Source of the DNA: Iamia sp. SCSIO 61187 | GTDB lineage: Bacteria > Actinomycetota > Acidimicrobiia > Acidimicrobiales > Iamiaceae | DNA: 64,000 nucleotides | NCBI RefSeq assembly: GCF_019443745.1 | Contig: NZ_CP050948.1 | Span: forward strand, 1,302,001 to 1,366,000 | Direction of reading: 5' to 3' | In this document: positions 1-7,428 of the stretch, in pieces | How positions within the stretch are numbered: position 1 is the stretch's first letter | How the letters are laid out: every line of letters starts with the position of its first letter | Translations under genes and position numbers: made by a program | Notes under the pieces: model-generated | Seen by the model: the letters and a program-made list of their open reading frames with translations, nothing else | What the model was told of the DNA's origin: nothing | Databases searched by the model: none

Positions 1-59
1 TCCAGGAGGGTGTGGAGGTGGGGGGATGGTGTGTGGTGCACGACGAGGAGGCGGGCCAT
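1..59 (-). CDS. Flavodoxin-like NAD(P)H-dependent reductase (N-terminus only, runs off left edge)
   Basis: Only the first 19 codons are inside the window. The translation begins MARLLVVHHTPSPHLHTLL, a beta strand followed by a T-P-S-P turn, as at the phosphate-binding start of flavodoxin-fold FMN reductases. The family call is from memory of that N-terminal pattern, since no FMN or substrate motif further in can be seen. It lies downstream of and in the same direction as the 25-residue membrane peptide. It could be another short-chain flavoprotein or an unrelated Rossmann-like protein. Confidence 0.45.
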   Translation of the reverse strand, partial: MARLLVVHHTPSPHLHTLL

Positions 60-115
60 CGACCCAGTCTTCCGTGTTGCCCCCCTGCCCCCGGCCCCCG
101 GCCCCCCTGCGACCG

Positions 116-193
116 CTAGGCGCGGCGGACGAAGTAGATGATCAGAACGACGAGCAAGATGATGACGAGCAGGCTGACGATGCCGATTTCCAC
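116..193 (-). CDS. 25-residue hydrophobic membrane micropeptide
   Basis: Translation is MEIGIVSLLVIILLVV followed by LIIYFVRRA and a TAG stop. Almost the whole chain is one transmembrane helix (about residues 3-22) ending in an Arg-Arg anchor, so an N-out/C-in topology is expected. The GTG start at 193 is preceded on the minus strand by GAGAGGA about 7 nt away, a good Shine-Dalgarno, and an in-frame TGA lies five codons upstream, so the frame cannot extend. It sits between bS22 and the partial flavodoxin-like gene, all on the minus strand. Function is unknown; single-helix peptides of this size often modulate membrane complexes. It is too short for standard gene callers. Confidence 0.5.
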   Translation of the reverse strand: MEIGIVSLLVIILLVVLIIYFVRRA

Positions 194-307
194 GGGGACG
201 TCCTCTCAGGTGTGACGGTGGGAACGGACGGCCCGCTGCCCCGGCCCCCACTGCGGAAACCTCACGTGGAGAACGCCCCTGACGTGTCGGCGCCGCCCGG
301 ACGCGGC

Positions 308-349
308 GACGACCGCCCTCCCCGGGTGCTCCGGAGGTGGGCGGTCGTC
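308..349 (-). terminator. Hairpin terminator of the bS22 gene
   Basis: GACGACCGCCC (308-318) pairs perfectly with GGGCGGTCGTC (339-349), 11 bp, around a 20-nt loop that can itself pair. It lies just past the bS22 stop codon. There is no U-tract, as is usual in high-GC actinobacteria. Confidence 0.6.
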
Positions 350-370
350 AGCGACGAGGCTGGTGGTCGG

Positions 371-472
371 CTACTTGCCGGCGGCGCGGCGCTGCCAGCG
401 GGTGCGCTTCAGCATCTTCTTGTGCTTCTTCTTGCGCATGCGCTTGCGGCGCTTCTTGATCAGTGAACCCAT
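371..472 (-). CDS. Small ribosomal subunit protein bS22 (AURKAIP1/COX24-type)
   Basis: A 33-residue, extremely basic peptide starting MGSLIKKRRKRMRKKKHKKM and ending RRAAGK. It closely matches the mycobacterial 30S protein bS22 (MGSVIKKRRKRMSKKKHRK-type), which binds 16S rRNA near the decoding region. Full length for the family. The ATG at 472 is the only sensible start. An extended -10-like TAGGTT lies on the minus strand at 488-483, 10 nt before the ATG. A strong hairpin follows the stop. It is often missed because of its size. Confidence 0.9.
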   Translation of the reverse strand: MGSLIKKRRKRMRKKKHKKMLKRTRWQRRAAGK

Positions 473-557
473 GAGGTGCGCCAACCTAGCGGCGACCCCC
501 GCCGGGCCACCAACCGGGCGTCCCGGGTCGGCGGGGGCACCTATCCTGGGCCGCCCT

Positions 558-630
558 TCCGGGGTAGTTCAGCTGGTAGAACACCGGACTTTGAATCCGG
601 CCGTCGCAGGTTCGAGCCCTGCCCCCGGAG
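558..630 (+). tRNA. tRNA-Gln (anticodon TTG)
   Basis: The acceptor TCCGGGG (558-564) pairs with CCCCGGA (623-629), discriminator G at 630. The anticodon stem CCGGA/TCCGG encloses CTTTGAA, giving anticodon UUG. The T arm GCAGG-TTCGAGC-CCTGC is perfect. CCA is not encoded. A -10-like TATCCT at 542-547 is correctly spaced for a tRNA promoter. It lies immediately upstream of glmU. Confidence 0.96.
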
Positions 631-716
631 CTCCGTCGCCGCCGGTGACGTGACCACGACCAGCGGCGGCACGGCCGGTGTCGGGACGGGGAGCCGGGCG
701 CGCGAGACTCCGAGAC

Positions 717-1817
717 ATGGCCGAGCGACCGCTGTCCGCCGTCGTCCTCGCCGCCGGTGAGGGCACCCGGATGCGCTCCGAGCGGCCCAAGCCCCTGCAC
801 CTGCTGTGCGGCAAGGCCATGGTCCGCTACGTCCTCGGGTCGCTCGCCGAGTGCGACGTCGACCGGGTCGTCGTCGTCGTCGGCCACGGCGCCGAGCGCG
901 TCACCAAGAAGCTCCAGGCCGAGGAGCCCGACCTGGTCCTCGACTTCGTGGAGCAGCACCGCCAGCAGGGCACCGGTGACGCCGTCGCCGTGGGCCTCAC
1001 CGCCTTCCCCGACGACGACGCCGACGACGACGAGGGCCCCGACGTCCTCGTCCTCCCCGGCGACACCCCGCTGCTGCGGCCCTCGACGATCCGCGAGCTG
1101 GTCGACCACCACCGCCGGTCGGGCGCAGCGTGCACCGTGCTCACCGCCCACCTCGCCGACCCCACCGGCTACGGCCGGGTCGAGCGGGGCCGCGACGGCC
1201 GGGTCGCCCGCATCGTCGAGCACCGCGACGCCGACGAGGAGCAGCGGCTGATCAGCGAGATCAACACCTCGATCTACTGCTTCCGGCGCAGCGTCCTGGC
1301 CCCCGCCCTGCGCCGGGTCCAGCCCGTCAACGACCAGGGCGAGTACTACCTGACCGACGTTGTCGAGGTCCTCAACAAGGCCGGGTACGGCGTCACCGCG
1401 GTGGCCGCCGACGACCCCGACGAGACCCACGGCGTCAACGACCGGGCCCAGCTGGCCACGGCCGAGGCGGAGCTCCGCCGCCGCACCAACCTCGACTGGC
1501 TCAAGCGGGGCGTCACCATGGTCGACCCCGACCGCACCTACGTCGACACCACCGTCGAGCTGGAGCGGGACGTGACCCTCTTCCCGGGCACGATCCTGCA
1601 GGGCCGCACCATCGTGGGCCAGGGCTCCGAGATCGGCCCCGACAGCCGGCTGGTCGACTGCGTGGTCGGCGCCCGCAGCACCGTCGAGCAGACGACCGCC
1701 CACGACGCCGAGATCGGCGCCGACACCCACGTCGGCCCCTACGCCCACCTCGCGCCGGGCGCCTCGGTCCCCGACGGCACCCGCACCGGTCCGTTCTTCG
1801 CCCTGCCCCAGCCCTGA
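717..1817 (+). CDS. glmU: GlmU-type UDP-GlcNAc pyrophosphorylase, C-terminally truncated
   Basis: 366 residues against about 450-480 for bifunctional GlmU. The N-terminal uridyltransferase is intact: LAAGEGTRMR (residues 11-20), KPL, GDTPLL (about 115), GYGRV, NTSIY (about 183). It forms UDP-GlcNAc from UTP and GlcNAc-1-P for cell-wall synthesis. A left-handed beta-helix follows but stops at GPFFALPQP. That is exactly where the acetyltransferase site begins, so the equivalents of E. coli Arg333 (LRPG, here LAPG) and Lys351 (here Pro) and all later catalytic residues are absent. The stop is followed after 34 nt by prs, so no detached C-terminal piece exists here. The ATG at 717 has GAGACT 7 nt upstream, suggesting a leaderless start. 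Confidence 0.9.
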   Translation: MAERPLSAVVLAAGEGTRMRSERPKPLHLLCGKAMVRYVLGSLAECDVDRVVVVVGHGAERVTKKLQAEEPDLVLDFVEQHRQQGTGDAVAVGLTAFPDDDADDDEGPDVLVLPGDTPLLRPSTIRELVDHHRRSGAACTVLTAHLADPTGYGRVERGRDGRVARIVEHRDADEEQRLISEINTSIYCFRRSVLAPALRRVQPVNDQGEYYLTDVVEVLNKAGYGVTAVAADDPDETHGVNDRAQLATAEAELRRRTNLDWLKRGVTMVDPDRTYVDTTVELERDVTLFPGTILQGRTIVGQGSEIGPDSRLVDCVVGARSTVEQTTAHDAEIGADTHVGPYAHLAPGASVPDGTRTGPFFALPQP

Positions 1818-1851
1818 ATCCCCCCTTCCAGCTCGACCCGCGGAGCCCGCC

Positions 1852-2838
1852 ATGGAGACCGTCACCACCAAGCGCATGCACCTCTTCAGCGGCTCGGCGC
1901 ACCCCGAGCTGGCCGAGGCCATCGCCGCGCACCTCGACATCGAGCTGGGCGAGCCGAACCTGCGGCGCTTCGCCAACGGCGAGATGCACTGCCGCTTCAA
2001 CGAGTCGATCCGCGGCGCCGACGTCTTCGTGATCCAGACCCACTCGGGCGAGCCGGGGTGGTCGGTGAACGACTCGTTGATGGAGCAGCTGATCATGATC
2101 GACGCCGCCAAGCGGGCGTCGGCCAAGCGCATCTCCGCCGTGTGCCCGTTCTACGGCTACGCCCGCCAGGACCGGAAGGCCGAGGGCCGCGAGCCCATCA
2201 CCGCCAAGCTGGTGGCCGACATGCTCACCGCCGCGGGAGCCGACCGGGTGATCTCGGTCGACCTCCACTCCGGACAGATCCAGGGGTTCTTCGACATGCC
2301 CGTCGACCACCTGACGGCCATGCCGATCCAGGTCGAGTACCTGCGGGCCAACACCGACCCGGGCGAGCTGGTCATCGTGTCGCCCGACTCCGGCGGCGTG
2401 AAGGCGGCCAAGCGCTTCTCCGGCGAGGTCGGCGCCGACCTGGCGTTCGTCAACAAGTTCCGGCCCAAGGGCACGATGAACCAGGCGGTCGCGGCCAACA
2501 TCATCGGCGAGGTCGCCGGGCGCAGCTGCGTCCTCCTCGACGACATGATCGACTCGGCGGGGACCATCTGCGCCGCCGCCGACCTGCTGCGCGAGCAGGG
2601 GGCCACCGACGTCTGGGCCATGGCCACCCACGGCGTGCTGTCGGGTCCGGCCATCGACCGGCTGAAGAACAGCTCGCTCACCAAGGTCGTCATCACCGAC
2701 ACCCTGCCGCTCCCACCGGAGAAGCAGATCGACCAGATCGAGGTCCTGTCGGTCGCGCCGCTCGTGGGGCAGGCCATCGAGTCGGTGTTCGACGACGCCT
2801 CGGTCAGCGAGATCTTCGGCGGGCGCAACCAGAGCTGA
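1852..2838 (+). CDS. prs: Ribose-phosphate pyrophosphokinase (PRPP synthetase)
   Basis: 328 residues, full class-I length. Makes PRPP from ribose-5-phosphate and ATP in the cytoplasm, feeding nucleotide, His and Trp synthesis. Visible are the flexible-loop and ATP region FYGYARQDRK, the Mg/ATP stretch VDLHSGQIQGFF, and the PRPP loop LDDMIDSAGTI. GGAG lies 6 nt before the ATG. It is 34 nt downstream of glmU, the usual actinobacterial glmU-prs pairing linking sugar-nucleotide and nucleotide supply. It is followed by a strong bidirectional terminator. Confidence 0.97.
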   Translation: METVTTKRMHLFSGSAHPELAEAIAAHLDIELGEPNLRRFANGEMHCRFNESIRGADVFVIQTHSGEPGWSVNDSLMEQLIMIDAAKRASAKRISAVCPFYGYARQDRKAEGREPITAKLVADMLTAAGADRVISVDLHSGQIQGFFDMPVDHLTAMPIQVEYLRANTDPGELVIVSPDSGGVKAAKRFSGEVGADLAFVNKFRPKGTMNQAVAANIIGEVAGRSCVLLDDMIDSAGTICAAADLLREQGATDVWAMATHGVLSGPAIDRLKNSSLTKVVITDTLPLPPEKQIDQIEVLSVAPLVGQAIESVFDDASVSEIFGGRNQS

Positions 2839-2858
2839 CCGTCGACGGGCACCGCCGG

Positions 2859-2896
2859 CGCCGGCCCTGCCCCCGCGCACCAGGGCAGGGCCGGCG
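2859..2896. terminator. Bidirectional intrinsic terminator between prs and the DUF4214 gene
   Basis: CGCCGGCCCTGCCC (2859-2872) and GGGCAGGGCCGGCG (2883-2896) form a perfect 14-bp stem with a 10-nt loop between two convergent genes. Confidence 0.85.
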
Positions 2897-2902
2897 CGAG
2901 GA

Positions 2903-3823
2903 TCAACCGGTCACGTCCTGCTTGGCGACGCGGCCCTCGGGCGTGGCGGTCAGCTGCTCGGGGCTGGGCTGGGTCTGGGCCCGGGCGTAGCCCTCCGAGG
3001 AGGCGAGCACCGAGGTCCACATGTGGAACGTCCGCCACTTGCCGACCGGGCCGAGGAGCCAGTCCTGCCAGAAGGCGATGTCGGAGTCGCTCGGCGGGCG
3101 GTTGAGCCCGGCGAAGTACACGCCGAAGATCCACCCGATGGTCGCCTCGGGGGCCCGCTCCAGGTACCGGGTCACGCGCTGGCGGGACGCCTGGGTCGAC
3201 GGGTCGCCCATGCGGCCGATCCAGAACTCCAGCGCCCCGGGGTCGACCTCGCGGTCGAGGATGAACTGGTACATCTGGTCCAGCCACTGCTCGTCCTTGG
3301 TCCGCTCCGACTCCGGGTCGACCGCGAAGGCGGCGTAGAACTCGTCCGAGGCGAGGATGTCGGCGATGAGCTGCCCGTCGGCCTGGAACCGGCGGATGTG
3401 GTCCACGCCGGCCGCCAGCTCCGCCTCGGTGGGGTCACGCTCCAGCAGGCTGCGGTACAGCTCGACCACGTTGTTGTGGACCAGGTTCTCCTGCGAGAGG
3501 TCCACGAACTTGGCGAACTGGCCCCGGCTGTACCCGGCGTCGAGGCGGCGGGTCCAGTACTCCAGGCCGGACTGCTCCGGGCACCGGAACAAGATGTTCA
3601 GGTAGATGAAGCGGACGAACCGGGCGTTGCCCTCCTCGGCCGGGCAGACGACCGGCGGCGGGTCGAGGGTCGTGACCTGCTCGGCGGGCCGGTCGACCGC
3701 GCCGGACGGGCCCGCCAGCGGGCCCACCGCCAGGGCCAGGACCAGGGCGAGGCCCAGGGCGACGACGCCGGCGGCGCGCCTCCGTGTCGGTGCTGCGTCT
3801 TCTGTGTGCAATGGGTTCCCCAT
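2903..3823 (-). CDS. Secreted DUF4214-domain protein
   Basis: 306 residues. The N-terminus has arginines followed by a hydrophobic helix (about residues 18-40) ending near SGAVD, a Sec-type signal peptide. The mature part is two DUF4214-like helical repeats: first RFIYLNILFR...GLEYWTRRL...FVDLSQE, then LDQMYQFILDR...ALEFWIGRM, then a degenerate third. Each carries the typical 'Y-x-x-L-L-R...FW' core. DUF4214 is found in secreted or S-layer-associated proteins, but its biochemical role is not established. Convergent with prs. Upstream lies a roughly 165-nt leader with several hairpins. It is one of three DUF4214 proteins in this window. Confidence 0.75.
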   Translation of the reverse strand: MGNPLHTEDAAPTRRRAAGVVALGLALVLALAVGPLAGPSGAVDRPAEQVTTLDPPPVVCPAEEGNARFVRFIYLNILFRCPEQSGLEYWTRRLDAGYSRGQFAKFVDLSQENLVHNNVVELYRSLLERDPTEAELAAGVDHIRRFQADGQLIADILASDEFYAAFAVDPESERTKDEQWLDQMYQFILDREVDPGALEFWIGRMGDPSTQASRQRVTRYLERAPEATIGWIFGVYFAGLNRPPSDSDIAFWQDWLLGPVGKWRTFHMWTSVLASSEGYARAQTQPSPEQLTATPEGRVAKQDVTG

Positions 3824-3990
3824 CTGTGAGGGGAGCTCCCGGCCTGGGAGGGTGACGCGTCGCAGGAGGGCCCGGTGGGCCCTCGGTCGTCGGCGTCTCC
3901 CCCGCCTCGCGCACCCGGGGCGGTCGCTCCCGGTGGCTGTTCACTTGTCGCCCGGCTCCAGCCGGGTGCGGGCAGTGAAGCGCGTCGACC
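3824..3990 (-). other. Hairpin-rich leader upstream of the DUF4214 gene
   Basis: No gene here. Read on the minus strand there are successive stems. 3979-3940 has outer TTCACT/AGTGAA and inner CCCGGCT/AGCCGGG. 3939-3916 is an imperfect CACC..GGTG stem with GGG/CCC. 3884-3866 has GAGGGCCC/GGGCCCTC with a 3-nt loop. A GGGAGCTCCC palindrome ends just before the ATG. This could be a structured 5' UTR. I could not match it to a known riboswitch, and GC-rich DNA forms hairpins easily. Confidence 0.3.
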
Positions 3991-4159
3991 CTGGTGGCGC
4001 ACGCCCACCGAGGGGGGAGGCCCCCCACCTCTCGGCCCCGTCGCCTGTCGCCGGCGGGCCGATCAGCCGGCCGCCTTGGGCCCGATCGCCCGCCACCGGT
4101 AGCGTGGCCCCTCCCACAACCGCATGCGCTCCGGCGCGATCTCAGACGTAGGAGTCCCG
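3991..4159 (+). promoter_or_regulatory. Promoter and leader of rplY
   Basis: A -10-like TAGCGT at 4100-4105 followed by a leader of roughly 45-50 nt to the rplY ATG, with AGGAG at 4150-4154 as Shine-Dalgarno. The rest of this gap shows nothing recognisable. Confidence 0.45.
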
Positions 4160-4876
4160 ATGGCCGAGATCACCCTCACCGCCACCACCGGCCGCACCAC
4201 CGGCACCCGCAGCTCTCGCCGCCTCCGGGCCGAGGCCAAGGTCCCGGCCGTCGTCTACGGCCTGGGCCGCGAGCCCGTCGCCGTCACCGTCGACTGGCGC
4301 GAGCTGCGCGCCGCCCTCATCACCGACGCCGGCGTCAACGCCCTGATCGACCTGTCGATCGAGGGCGAGGGCGAGTCCCAGCTGGCCATCGTGAAGGACA
4401 TGCAGCGGCACGCCATCCGCCGCACGGTCGAGCACGTCGACTTCCTCCTGATCCGTCGCGACCAGGAGATCACCGTCGACGTCCCGCTCGTCGCCGAGGG
4501 TGAGGCCAAGGCCGTCGAGGACGAGCGGGGGATGATCGAGACCCTGATGAGCAGCCTGGCGATCAATGCCAAGCCCGGGTCGATCCCCGACCAGCTCACC
4601 TACGACGTCTCGGCCATGACCATCGGCGACACCATCACCGTGGGCGACCTGTCCCTCCCCGCCGGCGTCACCACCGACGTCGACCCGGAGGACGCCATCG
4701 CCAGCGCCCAGATCTCGCGGGCCGCGATCGAGGCCGAGGCCATCGAGGCGGCCGACGCCGAGATGGCGGCCGAGCAGGCCGAGGAGTCCTCCGACGGGGG
4801 CGCATCCGAGGACGGCGGCGAGTCCGGTGGCGATCCCGCCGCCGGCGAGGGCGAGCCCTCCGGCGACGAGGGCTGA
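4160..4876 (+). CDS. rplY: 50S ribosomal protein L25/general stress protein Ctc
   Basis: 238 residues: an N-terminal L25 5S-rRNA-binding domain (about 1-92, with VPAVVYGLG) and a C-terminal TL5/CTC beta domain (about 95-190, with VDVPLVAEGEA and QLTYDVSAMTIGDTI). A long, highly acidic tail of Glu, Asp, Ser and Gly follows. Length and two-domain form are those of the CTC group. Start chosen at 4160 because AGGAG is 6 nt upstream; an in-frame ATG at 4124 has no ribosome site. Followed 56 nt later by pth, a frequent pairing. Confidence 0.94.
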   Translation: MAEITLTATTGRTTGTRSSRRLRAEAKVPAVVYGLGREPVAVTVDWRELRAALITDAGVNALIDLSIEGEGESQLAIVKDMQRHAIRRTVEHVDFLLIRRDQEITVDVPLVAEGEAKAVEDERGMIETLMSSLAINAKPGSIPDQLTYDVSAMTIGDTITVGDLSLPAGVTTDVDPEDAIASAQISRAAIEAEAIEAADAEMAAEQAEESSDGGASEDGGESGGDPAAGEGEPSGDEG

Positions 4877-4932
4877 CCGTCCTCCGTCGCTGGTTCGCCC
4901 GGCGCCCCCTCCGCGCTGATCCACCCGCCGTC

Positions 4933-5517
4933 GTGGCCGATCTCCTCGTCGTCGGGCTCGGCAACCCGGGCCTCGAGTACGCCCACACGCGCCACAACTG
5001 CGGTGCCGACACGGTCGCCCTCCTAGCCGAGCGGCACGGCGGTCGGCTGCGCGACGGGATGCGCAACGAGCGGGCGATGTCCGACACCGTCCGCATCGGC
5101 ACCGCCGTGGTGGCGCTGGCCGTGCCGCAGACGTACTACAACGAGTCGGGCCTCTCGGTCGCCGCGCTGGCCCGACGCCACGACGTCGAGGACCCGGCGC
5201 GCGTCGTCGTCGTCCACGACGAGCTCGACCTCCCGCCGGGCAAGATCAAGGTCAAGCTGGGTGGCGGGCTGGCCGGCAACAACGGGCTCAAGTCGATCAA
5301 GGCCCACCTCCACAGCGACGCCTTCGCCCGGGTGCGCATCGGCGTGGGCAAGCCCCCCGGCCGCCAGCAGGGCGCCGACCACGTGCTCCGCCGGCCGGGC
5401 AAGGCCGAGCGGGTCGAGCTCGACGTCGGCATCGCCGAGGCGGCCGACGCCGTCGAGCTGATCGCCACCGATGGCGTCGAGCGCGCCATGGAGCGGTTCA
5501 ACCAGCGCACCGCCTGA
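4933..5517 (+). CDS. pth: Peptidyl-tRNA hydrolase
   Basis: 194 residues, full length. Frees tRNA from prematurely released peptidyl-tRNA. Motifs: [10 protein letters not shown] with the catalytic His in TRHNCG (about residue 22), YYNESG, and [26 protein letters not shown]. GTG start at 4933. The common M-N-x-S-G motif is here Y-N-E-S-G, a mild variant that keeps the Asn. Likely cotranscribed with rplY; terminator follows. Confidence 0.95.
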   Translation: [194 protein letters not shown]

Positions 5518-5527
5518 CCCACGCCAA

Positions 5528-5557
5528 GAGGCCCCCGGCGGGTGCGCCAGGGGCCTC
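5528..5557. terminator. Terminator between pth and the tandem-repeat gene
   Basis: GAGGCCCC (5528-5535) pairs with GGGGCCTC (5550-5557) around a 14-nt loop between convergent genes. Confidence 0.65.
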
Positions 5558-5587
5558 GGGCTGCTCGGTGCGGTGAGAGGTGGGGGG

Positions 5588-6214
5588 TCAGGCCTGGAAC
5601 GGGCCCTCGCCCACCACGGCGGTGTCGACGTAGCCGTCGCCGTCGGTGTCGACCACGGCGGTGTCGGCGTACCCGTCGCCGTCGGTGTCGGCCACCGCGG
5701 TGTCGGCGTACCCGTCGCCGTCGGTGTCGACCACGGCGGTGTCGATGTAGCCGTCGCCGTCGGTGTCACCGGCGACCGCATCCACGTACCCGTCGCCGTC
5801 GGCGTCGCCGGCCACGGCATCCACGAAGCCGTCTCCGTCGGTGTCACCGGCCACGGTGTCGACGTACCCGTCGCCGTCGGTGTCACCTGCGACGGTGTCG
5901 ACGTAGCCGTCGCCGTCGGTGTCGCCGGCGACCGTGTCGGCGTACCCGTCGAAGTTCGTGTCGGCCACGCCGGTGTCGGCGTACCCGTCGCCGTCGGTGT
6001 CGGCCACGGCCGAGTCGGCCACGCCGTCGTAGTTGGCGTCGTCGACGACCGTGTCGGTGTAGCCGTCGCCGTCGGTGTCCGCCTCGACGATGTCGACGTA
6101 GCCGTCGCCGTCGGTGTCGTAGGAGACGGTGTCGATGAAGCCGTCGCCGTTGGTGTCGCTCTCGACCGTGTCGGTGAAGCCGTCGCCGTCGGTGTCGTAG
6201 CCGAAGTCGCTCAT
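5588..6214 (-). CDS. Protein of fifteen tandem 13-residue Ca2+-binding-type repeats
   Basis: 208 residues: MSDFGY, then fifteen uninterrupted 13-mers of the form DTDGDGYxDTxxx, then GEGPFQA. Each unit holds D-x-D-G-D-G-x-x-D, the calcium loop seen in EF-hand, dockerin and thrombospondin type-3 repeats. Repeats 5 and 7 are degenerate (DANYDG, DTNFDG). The ATG at 6214 has GGAGGAAGG 10 nt upstream. There is no signal peptide, membrane segment or other domain, which is odd for this repeat class, usually extracellular. A cytoplasmic Ca buffer, or leaderless export, is possible; function unknown. Flanked by terminators, so probably monocistronic. Confidence 0.8.
   Translation of the reverse strand: MSDFGYDTDGDGFTDTVESDTNGDGFIDTVSYDTDGDGYVDIVEADTDGDGYTDTVVDDANYDGVADSAVADTDGDGYADTGVADTNFDGYADTVAGDTDGDGYVDTVAGDTDGDGYVDTVAGDTDGDGFVDAVAGDADGDGYVDAVAGDTDGDGYIDTAVVDTDGDGYADTAVADTDGDGYADTAVVDTDGDGYVDTAVVGEGPFQA
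5612..6196 (-). repeat. 15 x 39-bp coding tandem repeat
   Basis: Fifteen contiguous 39-bp units, each encoding one 13-residue DxDGDG repeat. Units are highly similar in DNA, e.g. the recurring plus-strand core GTAGCCGTCGCCGTCGGTGT, so unit number may vary between strains through slippage or recombination. Confidence 0.9.
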
Positions 6215-6307
6215 TCTCGTGTCCCTTCCTCCGGCCCCTCGGCCGTGTCTGCGGTGTCGGAGGTGAGAGCGTCCCGCCCGCTCCCTTGTTCCCGATCGGG
6301 CGCCGGG

Positions 6308-6343
6308 GCCCCCACCCCCGCACCGGGCGTCACCCGTGGGGGC
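6308..6343 (-). terminator. Terminator downstream of the LLM oxidoreductase
   Basis: GCCCCCAC (6308-6315) and GTGGGGGC (6336-6343) form an 8-bp stem just past the stop of the minus-strand gene ending at 6352. Confidence 0.5.
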
Positions 6344-6351
6344 GAGGGCGC

Positions 6352-7356
6352 TCAGCCGGTGCGGATGCCGGCGACGACGGCGGCCAGGGCCTCGTCGGAG
6401 ATGCCCCCCGGGGCGTAGAGGCCGACACGGTCCACGTGGCCGGCGAAGCGCTGCCGCACCCGGGCGGCGACGCGGTCGGGTTCGCCCCGCAGCACCACGG
6501 CGTCGAGCAGGTCGTCGTCGACGAGGCGGGCCATCTCGTCCCACCGGCCCTCCCGCGAGAGGCGCCGGAGCTCGGGGTGGATGGCGGCCCGTCCCTCGGT
6601 GGCCAGGACCGGCTCGTAGGCGGGCGTCGAGCCGTAGAAGGCGACCAGCCAGCGGGCCCCCTCGTCGGCGGCGGCCTGCTCGGCCGCGTCGCGGCCGCAG
6701 GCGACGATGCCCTCGCCCACCAGGGTGACGTGGTCCCGGGGCCGCCCCGAGGCCGCCAGGGTCTGCTCGATGCGCGGGAGGGTGACCTCGGCGGTGTGCC
6801 GGTCGGAGGTGAAGGGGTGGACGAGCAGGCCGTCGGCGACGGTGAGGGCGACCTCGGTCATCCGGGGGCCGAGGGCGCCGATCCAGATCGGCGGCCGGTC
6901 CTTCCCCGTCGGCCCCGGGTCGAAGGCCGGCGTGGTCAGGGTGTGGCGGGTGTGCTCGCCCTGGAAGTCGAGCGGGCCCCCGTGCTCCCACGCATCCCAG
7001 AACGCCCGGATGGCCCCGATCCACTCGGCCATGCGGGCGGCCGGGTGGGACCAGGTGCTGCCGTAGCGGCGCTCGATGTGGGCCCGGACCTGGGTGCCCA
7101 GCCCCAGGGCGAAGCCGGCGTCGTTGAGCTCCATGAGGTCCCAGGCGGTGTGGGCCAGGTGGGCCGGGGAGCGGGGGAAGGCGATGGCGACGTTGGTGTA
7201 GAGGAACAGGTCCCGGTTGGCCGCCAGCACCAGCGGCAGGAACACGTCGTGGGGCCCCTCGACGGTGAACAGCCCGTCGACCCCGGTCTGGAGGAGGGCG
7301 TCAGCCGTCTCCTCGATCTCGCCGGGTCGGCCCATCAGCAGCGTGTCGATCTCCAC
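6352..7356 (-). CDS. LLM-class F420-dependent oxidoreductase (luciferase-like TIM barrel)
   Basis: 334 residues from the GTG at 7356. Luciferase-like barrel features: VDGLFTVEGPHDVFLPLVLA near the N-terminus, NVAIAFPRSPAHLAHTAWDL, GFALGLGTQVRAHIERRYG, and IWIGALGPRMTEVALTVADGLL. The resemblance is to the TIGR03617 (MSMEG_2256-like) group of F420-linked enzymes. The substrate cannot be told. GAGGAT lies 7 nt before the GTG, fitting a leaderless start; a longer reading to 7404 adds an Arg/Pro-rich stretch unlike the family. Downstream of the NTF2 pair on the same strand. Confidence 0.8.
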   Translation of the reverse strand: MEIDTLLMGRPGEIEETADALLQTGVDGLFTVEGPHDVFLPLVLAANRDLFLYTNVAIAFPRSPAHLAHTAWDLMELNDAGFALGLGTQVRAHIERRYGSTWSHPAARMAEWIGAIRAFWDAWEHGGPLDFQGEHTRHTLTTPAFDPGPTGKDRPPIWIGALGPRMTEVALTVADGLLVHPFTSDRHTAEVTLPRIEQTLAASGRPRDHVTLVGEGIVACGRDAAEQAAADEGARWLVAFYGSTPAYEPVLATEGRAAIHPELRRLSREGRWDEMARLVDDDLLDAVVLRGEPDRVAARVRQRFAGHVDRVGLYAPGGISDEALAAVVAGIRTG

Positions 7357-7428
7357 GGCGCCGATCCTCGCGTGCGGCGGGCGCCGGGGAGCCGCCCACG
7401 GCATGGACCAGGCCCGTGCCGTCGCCGC

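Noticed and set aside
5612-6196. CRISPR array
   Set aside because: Units are directly adjacent with no spacers and encode a continuous 13-residue protein repeat; no cas genes.
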